Source: Saccharophagus degradans 2-40 (GTDB taxonomy: Bacteria > Pseudomonadota > Gammaproteobacteria > Pseudomonadales > Cellvibrionaceae). From it: 64,000 nucleotides of DNA. A program made the translations under genes and the position numbers. Under the pieces are notes generated by a model, which ran no database searches, had not been told where the DNA came from, and saw nothing but the letters and a program-made list of their open reading frames with translations. The stretch lies in contig NC_007912.1 in assembly GCF_000013665.1 (NCBI RefSeq), positions 310,001-374,000 of the forward strand. The letters run 5' to 3'. Positions 51,672 through 60,033 of the stretch are shown one piece after another; position 1 is the stretch's first letter, and every line of letters starts with the position of its first letter.

Positions 51672-52946
51672 ATGAGCCGCATAGTCGTTTCGTTATTACT
51701 TATTACTTTTGCCGGCATTATTGCTTCTGGCTGGATAATAGATAACGCCTTTAGCCGCTATTCTCAACAGGCGCACAGCCAATATCAAAGTGCCGATGAG
51801 CATTACGGGCAGGGGCTGGCCAAGTTAATTAATGCTAGTGCCCAGCCGCAGCAATTGGTGCAGCAGTGGAATGCCAGCAGCGAGCGATTCATTTCTTTAC
51901 TAGAACTATCCGATTTGGTACTACCGCATTCTTTAGAGCAGGTACTAAATACTACAGGGCAAATTACGCTGCAATCGCAAGCGGGCGTAACCATGTATTT
52001 TGCGGTGCCCAGACACCAACTTATATTAGCTGTTAATCGGCCCGATATTCACACAGGCATAAACGCTACCCAAGTTATTTTTACTTTGGCATTTTATGGC
52101 GCAATATTTTTGGTGCTTATGTTGTGGCTTACACCATTGCTGTTAGATTTAAAACGCTTGCGCGCCGCGGCGAATGCATTCGGTTTGGGCAACTTAAAAC
52201 AGCGTATTGCGTTATCCCGCTGGTCACACACGCGCGATATTCACAGCGCGTTTAATGCTATGGCAGATAAAATAGAGCAGTTACTAACCGATAATAAATT
52301 GCTCTCTAATGCACTCTCCCATGAGCTTAAAACACCATTGGCGCGGCTGCGTTTTGGGTTCGATATGCTAGCCGAAGAGCAAGACAGCGCTCGCAAGCAA
52401 CAATATACCCACCGCATAAATGAAGACTTAAACGAAATGCAAAGTATTATTAACGCTTTGCTAGATTACGCCCGTTTAGATTCGGTAGAGGCCAGTGTTA
52501 AAAAACAAGTTTTTAATGCGCAAGAGCGGCTAAATAATTGCGTGCACGCTCAATGGGTAGACGCAAAGAAAATAGACATACACAATAATCATATAGCGCA
52601 TGTAGAGTGCGACCCAAAACATTTTGATTTAGTGCTAAGCAATTTAATTAAAAACGCGTTGCTGTACAGCAACTCGCACATTGCAATTCGCACAGAACTA
52701 ACCGCCGCACAGTTAACCCTATACGTAGAAGACGACGGCCCAGGTGTAAGCGAGCACGAAATAAAAAATCTATTTAAACCTTTTGTGCGCGGCGAGCACA
52801 CTGCAGGCCAATCTGGCCACGGTATGGGTTTAGCTATTGTGAACCGCGTGGCGCAGTGGAATAAATGGCAAGTAACCATCGGTCGCTCGCCATCTTTAGG
52901 TGGAGCTCAATTTTGCATTGCGCTGCCGTTAGGGGCACAAAACTAA
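51672..52946 (+). CDS. Membrane sensor histidine kinase (RstB-like)
   Basis: 424 aa. TM1 at about 5-25, a periplasmic sensor of about 110 residues, TM2 at about 137-157 (TLAFYGAIFLVLMLWLTPLL), HAMP, then HisKA with NALSHELKTPLARLRF and the ATP domain with LVLSNLIKNALLYSN, EDDGPGVSEHEI and GHGMGLAIVNRVA. It is the partner of the regulator immediately upstream. The signal is unknown, but the operon suggests envelope or metal/peptide stress. Confidence 0.92.
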   Translation: MSRIVVSLLLITFAGIIASGWIIDNAFSRYSQQAHSQYQSADEHYGQGLAKLINASAQPQQLVQQWNASSERFISLLELSDLVLPHSLEQVLNTTGQITLQSQAGVTMYFAVPRHQLILAVNRPDIHTGINATQVIFTLAFYGAIFLVLMLWLTPLLLDLKRLRAAANAFGLGNLKQRIALSRWSHTRDIHSAFNAMADKIEQLLTDNKLLSNALSHELKTPLARLRFGFDMLAEEQDSARKQQYTHRINEDLNEMQSIINALLDYARLDSVEASVKKQVFNAQERLNNCVHAQWVDAKKIDIHNNHIAHVECDPKHFDLVLSNLIKNALLYSNSHIAIRTELTAAQLTLYVEDDGPGVSEHEIKNLFKPFVRGEHTAGQSGHGMGLAIVNRVAQWNKWQVTIGRSPSLGGAQFCIALPLGAQN

Positions 52947-52986
52947 ATATAAGCCACTTGTATTAATGTGAAATTTTTACCAACTA

Positions 52987-53718
52987 TTACTGGCCGTTAA
53001 TAATTGCCTGCGCATAACTATCATAGGCATCGCCAAATTGTTTGGCCATGGTGTCTGGAAACAAATGAAAGTCGCCAGCTTTAAGCGCGCTAACTATACC
53101 TTCTGCCACCACATTCGCAGGTTCTGCAACTTCTGTCATGCCCACTTGATCACCCATGTCGGTAGCAATGGGGCCAGGGTGTACGCTTAGTACAGCAATG
53201 CCCAGTGGAGCCATTACATCTTTAAGGCCTTGTGTAATGGAGTAAGTTGCGGCTTTAGAGGCGCTGTAGGTGGTAAAGGGCGTGAAGTTTTTAATAGAGG
53301 CAACCGAATTAAGCTGCACAAATGCGCCGCCCCCGTTTTGTTGTAATACCGGTGCAAAAGCCTGCGCAACGCGCAATAAACCGTAGGTGTTAACGTTTAG
53401 CTCGTGCTTAAGTGCCGCAAAGGCGTCTGCGCTAAGTAAGTCGGCTGGCTGCACTACGCCGGCGTTGTTTATCACAATATTTACATCTTTCGCCGCTTGA
53501 GCCAATGCGCTAATCGATGCGTCGTCGCCAACGTTTGCCTGCAGTGTTACCACTTTATCGCCGTATTGTTTTGCCAGTTCAACGGTAGACTCGGGGTTGC
53601 GCACGGCCAAATAAACCTTGCTGGCGCCATGCTCTATTAGTGAATCGACAATGGCTTTACCAATGCCTCGGTTAGCGCCGGTAACAAGTGCAATTTTGCC
53701 GTTAATATCAATACTCAT
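52987..53718 (-). CDS. Short-chain dehydrogenase/reductase (SDR)
   Basis: 243 aa. NAD(P)-binding TGANRGIGKAI near residue 13, NNAGV, and catalytic YSASKAA (Tyr-x3-Lys) at about 150-156: a classical SDR. The cofactor loop VYLAVRNPE with Arg suggests NADP. GAGGG is seen before the ATG. It is transcribed away from the TetR gene, with that regulator's likely operators in its promoter, so it is probably the repressed target. Substrate unknown. Confidence 0.92.
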   Translation of the reverse strand: MSIDINGKIALVTGANRGIGKAIVDSLIEHGASKVYLAVRNPESTVELAKQYGDKVVTLQANVGDDASISALAQAAKDVNIVINNAGVVQPADLLSADAFAALKHELNVNTYGLLRVAQAFAPVLQQNGGGAFVQLNSVASIKNFTPFTTYSASKAATYSITQGLKDVMAPLGIAVLSVHPGPIATDMGDQVGMTEVAEPANVVAEGIVSALKAGDFHLFPDTMAKQFGDAYDSYAQAIINGQ

Positions 53719-53814
53719 ATGAAATCCCTCTGGTTTGGTTGTACTTAAAGTAAGTGGCTAAGAAATAAGTGACTAAAAAATAAAGAGCGGCAAAGTAATA
53801 AATACTCAATACTG

Positions 53815-53854
53815 TACCGATCGGTAGGTTTGATCTATTCTGTACCGAACGGTA
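53815..53854. promoter_or_regulatory. Paired palindromic operators for the TetR regulator
   Basis: TACCGATCGGTA (53815-53826) is a perfect palindrome, and TACCGAACGGTA (53843-53854) is the same with one central change. Their centres are 28 bp apart. TACCG-N2-CGGTA sites are typical of TetR-type repressors acting on SDR or efflux genes. Confidence 0.85.
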
Positions 53855-53964
53855 TATTTGTGTCAAGGGGTGTTGTATGACATTCTTTTGAATATTTGGC
53901 ACCTGCAATAACTTTTGCAGGCGTGCAGTGCTAGTGAACAGTGTGAAGTAAGGTTGGCAAAGGT

Positions 53965-54576
53965 ATGGCGGGCGGTAGGCAGCGAGAGTTCGACAAACAA
54001 CAAGCATTAAGTGCAGCCATGCATGTATTCTGGCAAAAAGGGTATGTGGGCGCGTCGCTTGCCGATTTAACCAGCGCAATGGGTATTAACAAACCCAGCA
54101 TGTACGCTGCATTTGGCAACAAAGAGCAGCTTTTTGTGCAGGCTACCGAGCACTACATGGCGGTGCACGCCGAGCCGCTTTTCCCTTTGTTGCACACGCC
54201 TAATCAAAGCCTTAAGCAGCGTGTTGGGGCCTATATGCGCGCGGTGGTGGCCGCTCAGTGCGCAGGCGAAACACCGCTGGGGTGTTTTGTATCCCTATGT
54301 ATTAACGAGGCGGCAAGCCAAAGCATGCCGCAAAGCGCGGTTACGCTTATAGAGCAGGCCAAAGGTTATGCCGAAAATTACCTAACTCAGCTGTTTAAAG
54401 ATGAAATAACAGCAGGCAACCTAAGCCCACAAACCCAACCCGCCACTTTGGCAAGCTTGCTGGTAACCCTTATGCACGGCACCGCCGCCATGGCTCGCGG
54501 TGGTAAACGCTTCGAAGAACTCGAGCCACTTCTAGAAATAACCTTGCAGCAAGTTATATCAGGCTCGAATAGTTAG
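53965..54576 (+). CDS. TetR/AcrR family transcriptional regulator
   Basis: 203 aa. N-terminal HTH (about 8-60): QALSAAMHVFWQKGYVGASL, ADLTSAMGINKPSMYAAFGN. A helical ligand domain with GCFVSLCINEAASQ follows. The AefR-like C-terminus is of the kind that often regulates divergent SDR genes in response to electrophiles. The Cys residues (GCF, C) could sense thiol-reactive compounds, as in NemR; that is speculation. Binding sites lie about 110 bp upstream. Confidence 0.92.
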   Translation: MAGGRQREFDKQQALSAAMHVFWQKGYVGASLADLTSAMGINKPSMYAAFGNKEQLFVQATEHYMAVHAEPLFPLLHTPNQSLKQRVGAYMRAVVAAQCAGETPLGCFVSLCINEAASQSMPQSAVTLIEQAKGYAENYLTQLFKDEITAGNLSPQTQPATLASLLVTLMHGTAAMARGGKRFEELEPLLEITLQQVISGSNS

Positions 54577-54581
54577 TATCT

Positions 54582-54686
54582 AATCGTTAGCAACTAGCAA
54601 CTAGCAACTAGCAACTAGCAACTAGCAACTAGCAACTAGCAACTAGCAACTAGATTCTAGATGTTAGCGACTAGCCATTAACGATT
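54582..54686. repeat. Heptamer array GCAACTA (about 9 copies) within an inverted repeat
   Basis: Perfect heptamers fill 54590-54653. AATCGTTA (54582-54589) directly precedes them and its complement TAACGATT (54679-54686) lies beyond, reaching into the last codons of the convergent gene. As at 12246, the array lies in the loop of a hairpin between convergent genes. Confidence 0.92.
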
Positions 54687-55079
54687 GAACCCCGGCCTAT
54701 TGCCGCGTATTTCGCGGCCGCCGTTTACCAGTAATCTTTCGGCCCAATCCCCCTGTTGATCGCGTTCGCAGGCTTCTTCGCTATCTAACACCACCTGCTT
54801 ACCTATGGCTTTAAACTTAATACCCGCGCGCAGTAACTTGGCTTGTATCAGCTTTTCTATTTTGCTTTTGTCACCGTTTTGCTCGGCATTGTTTTTATCT
54901 TGTTCGGTTTCGAATACGCAGGTAATTAATAAGCTAGCGGGAAAGTTAGTGTAATTAGCTTGGTGGGTAAGCCATTTAAAACCGGGAATATCTTTAAGTA
55001 ATTGCTCGCAAACAGCGGTAAGCGTTACGCGAATATTGTTGTCTATTTTCTTTTCGGTTTTACTTTGTGGCTTGGCCAT
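54678..55079 (-). CDS. Conserved hypothetical protein
   Basis: 133 aa, no signal or membrane segment. Sequence: a Lys-rich start, IRVTLTAVCEQLLKDIPGFKWLTH, a Lys/Glu/Asn-rich linker, AGIKFKAIGKQVVLDSEEACERD. The fold looks alpha/beta. Homologues are often loosely annotated as Fis-family regulators, but there is no visible HTH. Real gene by codon use; function unknown. Confidence 0.6.
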   Translation of the reverse strand: MAKPQSKTEKKIDNNIRVTLTAVCEQLLKDIPGFKWLTHQANYTNFPASLLITCVFETEQDKNNAEQNGDKSKIEKLIQAKLLRAGIKFKAIGKQVVLDSEEACERDQQGDWAERLLVNGGREIRGNRPGFNR

Positions 55080-55459
55080 AATGCAGGGCTCGGGTTTGAA
55101 AGTAAGTTATTAGGTTAGGCCTAATATAGGCGCGAATTATACATGTAGTAATAATGCAGCCGCGAATTATGGCGAAGCCAGCCCGCGAAAGAAAGGCGAG
55201 TTATAACGCCCAAGGTTGTTAATTCTGCAAGGCCCGCGCAGGGCCGTTATACTCTTGTTTGTGTTATGGATAACCTATAGGCAATAATCAACAGCAAGCA
55301 TAAAACACAACAATAATAATTGAACCAATATCTACACCGTTACGACACACAAGTAGTAAGCCATTATTTACACTCATTTTTCGCCGTAGTGTGCGCGTAT
55401 TTGGCAGCTTAGCTAACAATGCGTAACATGCTACAAAACAGGCAACATTGACGAGCGCT
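55080..55459. other. Intergenic region upstream of the subtilase operon
   Basis: 380 bp. It contains GGCCC-GCGCA-GGGCC (about 55230-55244), a small hairpin, and the predicted ECF promoter at 55321. No gene. Confidence 0.4.
55321..55348 (+). promoter_or_regulatory. Predicted ECF-sigma promoter of the 55460-61763 operon
   Basis: TGAACC (55321-55326), 16 bp, CGACAC (55343-55348). The AACC/CGA pair with 16-bp spacing is ECF-like, and the operon encodes its own ECF sigma factor, so autoregulation is plausible. By eye only. Confidence 0.4.
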
Positions 55460-57514
55460 ATGAATAAACTTCTCGCAGCAGTAATAGTAGCAAGCAGCTT
55501 GCCCTGTGCGGCCTTAGCCCAATTGGCACCGCAGGCCAGCTTGCAATCGCCACGGGTAAGCGGCTATTACACCCCAACAGATACCCTAAACATAGCGCTG
55601 CCCAAAGAGGCAAATCTTAGTGCTGCATGGTCAAGCCTAAGTTTGTCAGGCCTAAGCTTAGAGCTAGACGGCATAGATGTTACCGCGCTGGCAACACTCG
55701 AAAATGGCCAGCTGCAATACACCCCCGCCCAGCGTTTAGCCTATGGCGAGCACAGCTTGCGCTTGGTGCAGTATAAGCAAGATGGCAGTGTTAACGAGTG
55801 GGGCTATTGGCAGTTTGATGTACGCCAGTCGGCGGCTATTCGCCAAGCCAGCGCGCAATCGCAGGTAGATGTAAGCCTCAATCAAAATGTAGCTAATCAC
55901 TCATCCCCAGTTAGCCCCATACCGGTAGATAACTTTAGCGCACAGGGCAGTGGCCAGTTTTACGCAAGTGTAGAAGGTGGCGATGCTACCGATGGCTGGG
56001 CGTTAGATGGCAATGCAAATTTAGCGCTCGCCGACGATGCCAACCAATCGCTTACTGGCCGCCAGGTGGATATTCCAAGCTTTACCGTAACGGCTAAGCA
56101 GGGGCGTTACAGTGTAACAGCAGGCGATCAAGCGTTACTGCAAGCGGGCTTGCTTAGCAGTGGTTACCAAGCGCGCGGTGTATCAAGCACTGTGGCGTTA
56201 GGCGCGCTGGATTCGGCAGTAACAGTATTTAGCGTAGCGGCCAATCAACGCATAGGCATAGATGGCGGCTTGGGTATTAGTGATGGCGATAACCGCTTAA
56301 CCGGCGCTCGCTGGCAGTATCAGCCTTGGCAAACTCAAAATGCCGATGTGTACCTTGCGGTAAGCTACATTAGCGGTAAAAGCAGCCAAGCTGACTTCGG
56401 CAGCGTGGACTATTACGCGCAACCGAGTGTTAATGAAGGCAGCGCGTGGAACCTAGTATTCGACAGCCAGTTTATGCAGCAACAGCTGCGCGTGCGTTTA
56501 GAGGGGGCCAATACCGAATACGACTTCGACGGTATTAATAACGGCTACGAAGCAGTAGAAGACGATGCTTGGTCGGCACTGGTGTTGTTTCAACCCGCGC
56601 CACCGCAAAGCAAAGTGGATTTAACCCTAGGCGTAGAAGCACAGCGTATAGGCAGTTACTACTACAGCTTGGCCAACGGCCAGTTGCCTGCCGATAAAAA
56701 ATTCCAACGGGTATTTTTAAATGGCGCAACCGATAGCACCAAGGGCCGTTGGTACTGGGAAAGTGCCTACACCACCGAAAGTAATAACCTAAGTAAAAAT
56801 GCCGCCTTTGCCATTACCGATATGTCGCAATGGGCGCTAAGCGGCGGTTACAACCAATACGAGCCAGCCACCGCATTAGCCTGGTTGGGCTTGCCCAGTT
56901 ACAGCATTGCAATGCGCGGCGTGCGCTTAACCGATGACTACACGCCCATCGGCTATATTGCCAATAACCTTACCACCGAAAGTATTAACGCCAATGCCGC
57001 GTTTGCGCACCCCACGTGGAACTGGTCGCTAGGGGTAAACGAAGATAAGTTACACGACTACTCTGGCTGGCAACCCAACACCCGCACCCGCGCTTTACAG
57101 GCCAATGCCGCTAAACAGTTGGGCGATAAATATTACCTGGCTATTGGTTGGCAGTTACAGCAAACCCGTTTTATTGCCGAGCAAGTGCATACCCGCACAC
57201 AACTCTATTCGCTAGATGCCAATGCTGATTTTATACCGCAGGTGCTATCTGCAAATATTAGTGTTGGCGTGAATCAAACGCGCGCAATGGATGACCCCTA
57301 CTATGCATTGCGCGACCAATCCACCTACGCCAGCGCCAATATTATGTGGCAGGTGAAGCAAGCAAAAAATAACAGCGCGGGGCTTAACCTAAGTTTTAGT
57401 GTTAGCCATAACGAATACAAAGATCAGCTCTACGCGTTTAACAATTCAGAGGGCTACCAAGCCTTTATCAAGCTGAGCACCAGCTTGCCCTCCGCTTTTC
57501 CTGGAGTACTGTAA
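55460..57514 (+). CDS. Secreted/outer-membrane surface protein, barrel-like
   Basis: 684 aa from ATG 55460, which begins the signal peptide (MNKLLAAVIVASSLPCAALA); a TTG at 55448 is less likely. The N-terminal 100 residues contain an Ig-like strand pattern (LAYGEHSLRLVQYKQDGS). From about 155, repeated amphipathic strands (SYYYSLANGQL, WALSGGYNQYEPATALAW, YLAIGWQLQQTRFIAEQ) suggest a large beta-barrel. The final strand is GYQAFIKLSTSLPSAFPGVL. No named family. The stop overlaps the next start (TAATG). Confidence 0.65.
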   Translation: MNKLLAAVIVASSLPCAALAQLAPQASLQSPRVSGYYTPTDTLNIALPKEANLSAAWSSLSLSGLSLELDGIDVTALATLENGQLQYTPAQRLAYGEHSLRLVQYKQDGSVNEWGYWQFDVRQSAAIRQASAQSQVDVSLNQNVANHSSPVSPIPVDNFSAQGSGQFYASVEGGDATDGWALDGNANLALADDANQSLTGRQVDIPSFTVTAKQGRYSVTAGDQALLQAGLLSSGYQARGVSSTVALGALDSAVTVFSVAANQRIGIDGGLGISDGDNRLTGARWQYQPWQTQNADVYLAVSYISGKSSQADFGSVDYYAQPSVNEGSAWNLVFDSQFMQQQLRVRLEGANTEYDFDGINNGYEAVEDDAWSALVLFQPAPPQSKVDLTLGVEAQRIGSYYYSLANGQLPADKKFQRVFLNGATDSTKGRWYWESAYTTESNNLSKNAAFAITDMSQWALSGGYNQYEPATALAWLGLPSYSIAMRGVRLTDDYTPIGYIANNLTTESINANAAFAHPTWNWSLGVNEDKLHDYSGWQPNTRTRALQANAAKQLGDKYYLAIGWQLQQTRFIAEQVHTRTQLYSLDANADFIPQVLSANISVGVNQTRAMDDPYYALRDQSTYASANIMWQVKQAKNNSAGLNLSFSVSHNEYKDQLYAFNNSEGYQAFIKLSTSLPSAFPGVL

Positions 57515-58719
57515 TGAACACTTACCCTTTAAAAACTACACGCCTAGTGAATGCGTTTATTGTATTGGCGAGCTTGGTGTTTGCCGTTAATGCGCAGGCG
57601 CAGCTAAACCTATGCACAAGCCCATGCGTTGCGGCGCAAGCGGTTACCCCAGGTGTAGAAGCCAGTATTCAATTACAGTGGCGCGGTGAAGTAGAAGTAA
57701 TAGGCGATGCGGCAACCGTAACCTCGAAAGACGGTAACTTTGCGGTAGGCAATGCAACTAACCATACACAGCTAGGCAATGTTGCCGTGCCCTTGCGTGT
57801 AACACTTAGTGGCCCCCAGCGTGGTGGTGCTGCTACGGCTTTTGCCATAAATGAACAGTTGGTTGTACCCGCGCAAGTAAGTAGGCGCGCTGCGGCACTG
57901 GGGGCTGTACAGTTACATTATGTGCGCACGTTTAGCGTGAATGGCATAAGCCAAACGGCAAATTACGCAATTGCCCTTAACCAATTTGCGCCCAATGCTA
58001 GCCGCTCGCTAAACAGCGCCAGCGACCCAAGCGCAAGCAGCGTAGGCCTAAACAGAGTGGACCTGCGCTTTAACACCGGCAAACAAGTTGAAGTAATATC
58101 AGCAGGCACAAAGCTAAACGCAATTGCCACATTAAATTTTGATCGCGCCGGTATGTTGGATGCAGTATGGGAAGTGGCCACACCCGAAACCACTATCGGC
58201 CAAGCCGTGTATAGGCCACTGCAAAATGTAAGACAGGCACTCGCAGCAGGGCGCCAAGTGGCTATTCAAAGCCCCGCGCTACCCACTGGTAATGCAGGCG
58301 TGTATCGCGTGCGCTTGCGTATAACCAGCCCAGCTAGCGACCAAAACGCAGTGCCAGTAACCCTTAGCTACCAAGTGCAGCAGGCTAATACAGCGCGTGC
58401 TATAGATTCGGCAGCGTTAATCACACTGGCTTCGCCCGTACCCAATATTACCTTAGATACCGATACCGAATTCAGCTGGACGCACACCCAAGGCGCATTG
58501 GCTTATCAAATAGAATTTTTTGATAGCGCCACCCCCGATACCTTGCGCCCCATTACGGGTTTGCAATTAAAACCTAAGCAAACACAGGCCCTGTTAACGG
58601 CTTCGGTTTTTAACCGTTTATTGCTGGGCCAAACATACTATTGGCGAGTAGTGGCGTTTGATAGCGAAGGCCGAGTGATGGCCGCGAGCGAGTTGCGGCC
58701 CATACTTACTTCGCCCTAG
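57514..58719 (+). CDS. Secreted protein with Ig/FN3-like domains
   Basis: 401 aa. Signal peptide to about residue 29 (FAVNAQAQ). Several all-beta domains; the last (about 305-400) has FSWTHTQGALAYQIEFF, GQTYYWRVVAFDSEGRV, typical of FN3-like carbohydrate/protein-binding repeats. It starts inside the stop of the preceding gene, so the two are translationally coupled and probably act together at the surface. The sigma/anti-sigma/subtilase set follows after 110 bp. Confidence 0.7.
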   Translation: MNTYPLKTTRLVNAFIVLASLVFAVNAQAQLNLCTSPCVAAQAVTPGVEASIQLQWRGEVEVIGDAATVTSKDGNFAVGNATNHTQLGNVAVPLRVTLSGPQRGGAATAFAINEQLVVPAQVSRRAAALGAVQLHYVRTFSVNGISQTANYAIALNQFAPNASRSLNSASDPSASSVGLNRVDLRFNTGKQVEVISAGTKLNAIATLNFDRAGMLDAVWEVATPETTIGQAVYRPLQNVRQALAAGRQVAIQSPALPTGNAGVYRVRLRITSPASDQNAVPVTLSYQVQQANTARAIDSAALITLASPVPNITLDTDTEFSWTHTQGALAYQIEFFDSATPDTLRPITGLQLKPKQTQALLTASVFNRLLLGQTYYWRVVAFDSEGRVMAASELRPILTSP

Positions 58720-58828
58720 GGCCTAAACTAAAATTAAATAGCCCAATTAAATAACAGCACTAAAAATGACAAGCGTAAAAATAGTTAACGTAAAAACAAT
58801 AAGCACATAAAAACTAGAGAGAAAGCTT

Positions 58829-59395
58829 ATGGCAGAGGATGAAGTGCCGGATGACAAACAATTACTCGCGGCCATTGCGAGCGGCGATACAGAAGCAATA
58901 ACGGTGTTTTATCAGCGCCACGAAGCGCGGGTATACCGTTATGCGCTGGCAAAGGTAGGTGATAGTTTTGCCGCGGCAGACATACTGAACGATGTAATGA
59001 TGCAGGTGTGGCGCGCAGCGGCAAAATTTGAAGGCCGCGCAAAAGTAACAACATGGTTGCTGGGTATAGCCCACAACAAAGTGGTGGATCACTGGCGCAA
59101 GGTAGGCGCGCGAGAATACACCGAGCTAGACGACAGTATGGAAGATGAAAGCGCGAGCGGCGCGAACCCAGCGCAGGCAACCGAAGCCGCCAGCGATGGC
59201 AAATTGTTGCACGCGTGTTTGGCAAAACTTAAACCCGAGCACCGCGAAATTTTGCATTTGGTATTTTTCGAAGAGCTGGGCTACAGCGAAATAGCCAGCA
59301 TAATTGATGTACCAGAAGGCACAGTAAAATCACGCGTTTTTCACGCGCGTAACCTAATGAAAAAACAATTGGCGAACGCCACGAGGGCGGCATGA
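58829..59395 (+). CDS. ECF-family sigma factor
   Basis: 188 aa. Region 2: HEARVYRYALAKVGDSFAAA, DILNDVMMQVWRAAAKFEGR, then WLLGIAHNKVVDHWRK. Region 4: LKPEHREILHLVFFEELGYS and GTVKSRVFHARNLMKKQ. The stop overlaps the anti-sigma start (ATGA). Together with the subtilase downstream it forms a compact signal unit that may switch on the surface genes at 55460 and 57514. Confidence 0.93.
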   Translation: MAEDEVPDDKQLLAAIASGDTEAITVFYQRHEARVYRYALAKVGDSFAAADILNDVMMQVWRAAAKFEGRAKVTTWLLGIAHNKVVDHWRKVGAREYTELDDSMEDESASGANPAQATEAASDGKLLHACLAKLKPEHREILHLVFFEELGYSEIASIIDVPEGTVKSRVFHARNLMKKQLANATRAA

Positions 59396-60033
59396 ACACA
59401 GAACTGGATGACAAACTAGCACTCTTAATAAACGGCCAGCTCGACGTAAATGAGCAAGCGGAGCTAGAAAAACAAATAGCTGCCAACGAAGAGCTTGCCG
59501 CAGAAGCAGAATTTTTAGGTGCCCTGCAAAAAGGTATTCAACAGCAGCATGCAGTGCCACCCGGTGCAATGGGGTTGGCAAGGTTAAAGCGCGATATCGC
59601 ATCTGAGCAACGACGCACAAATACCGAAGCTCAGGCAACCGTGTCCAGTGGTAATGCCACCGGCAAGGTAAAAGCCGCATCTAATTTTTGGAAACCGCTA
59701 TCTATTGCTGCTTGCTGCCTACTGGCTGTGCAATCGTTTTTAACCATGCAGGGGCCGTCGGGCGATGACCCAAGTGGTGTAGTGCCTTTGTCTGGCTCGG
59801 CATTACCGGCGGGGCCGCAGTTGCAAGTGGTATTTAAAGATACCGCCACCGCAGGGCAAATACGCGAAGGCTTGCTAAGCATTAATGCTGAGCTAATTAG
59901 CGGCCCTGGCGCGCTGGGTATTTACACCGTGCAGCTACCCGCCAATGCCGATATAAGCCAAGCCCAAATTTTGTTAAGCGGCTTACCCTTTATAGAGGAG
60001 GTGGAGGTCGTAACAAGGGCGAATGAATCATGA
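59392..60033 (+). CDS. Membrane anti-sigma factor with subtilase-propeptide-like tail
   Basis: 213 aa. A cytosolic N-terminus (about 1-95, DDKLALLINGQLDVNEQAEL) binds the sigma factor. One TM helix lies at about 98-117 (PLSIAACCLLAVQSF). The periplasmic part (about 140-213) reads LQVVFKDTATAGQIREGLLS, GPGALGIYTVQLPAN, LLSGLPFIEEVEVV. This has the strand-helix-strand-strand-helix-strand pattern of I9 propeptides of subtilases (ending in 'p.V..Ve'). The very next gene encodes a subtilase. No ZAS Cys/His motif is seen. Confidence 0.75.
   Translation: MNTELDDKLALLINGQLDVNEQAELEKQIAANEELAAEAEFLGALQKGIQQQHAVPPGAMGLARLKRDIASEQRRTNTEAQATVSSGNATGKVKAASNFWKPLSIAACCLLAVQSFLTMQGPSGDDPSGVVPLSGSALPAGPQLQVVFKDTATAGQIREGLLSINAELISGPGALGIYTVQLPANADISQAQILLSGLPFIEEVEVVTRANES

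Noticed and set aside
53895-53925. TTTGGCACCTGCAATAAC as a sigma-54 promoter
   Set aside because: The -12 GC is missing at the required spacing, and the region already has TetR operators.
53708-54079. 123-codon minus-strand frame across the SDR/TetR promoter region
   Set aside because: It covers the TetR operators and the start of the TetR gene; composition is that of a shadow frame.
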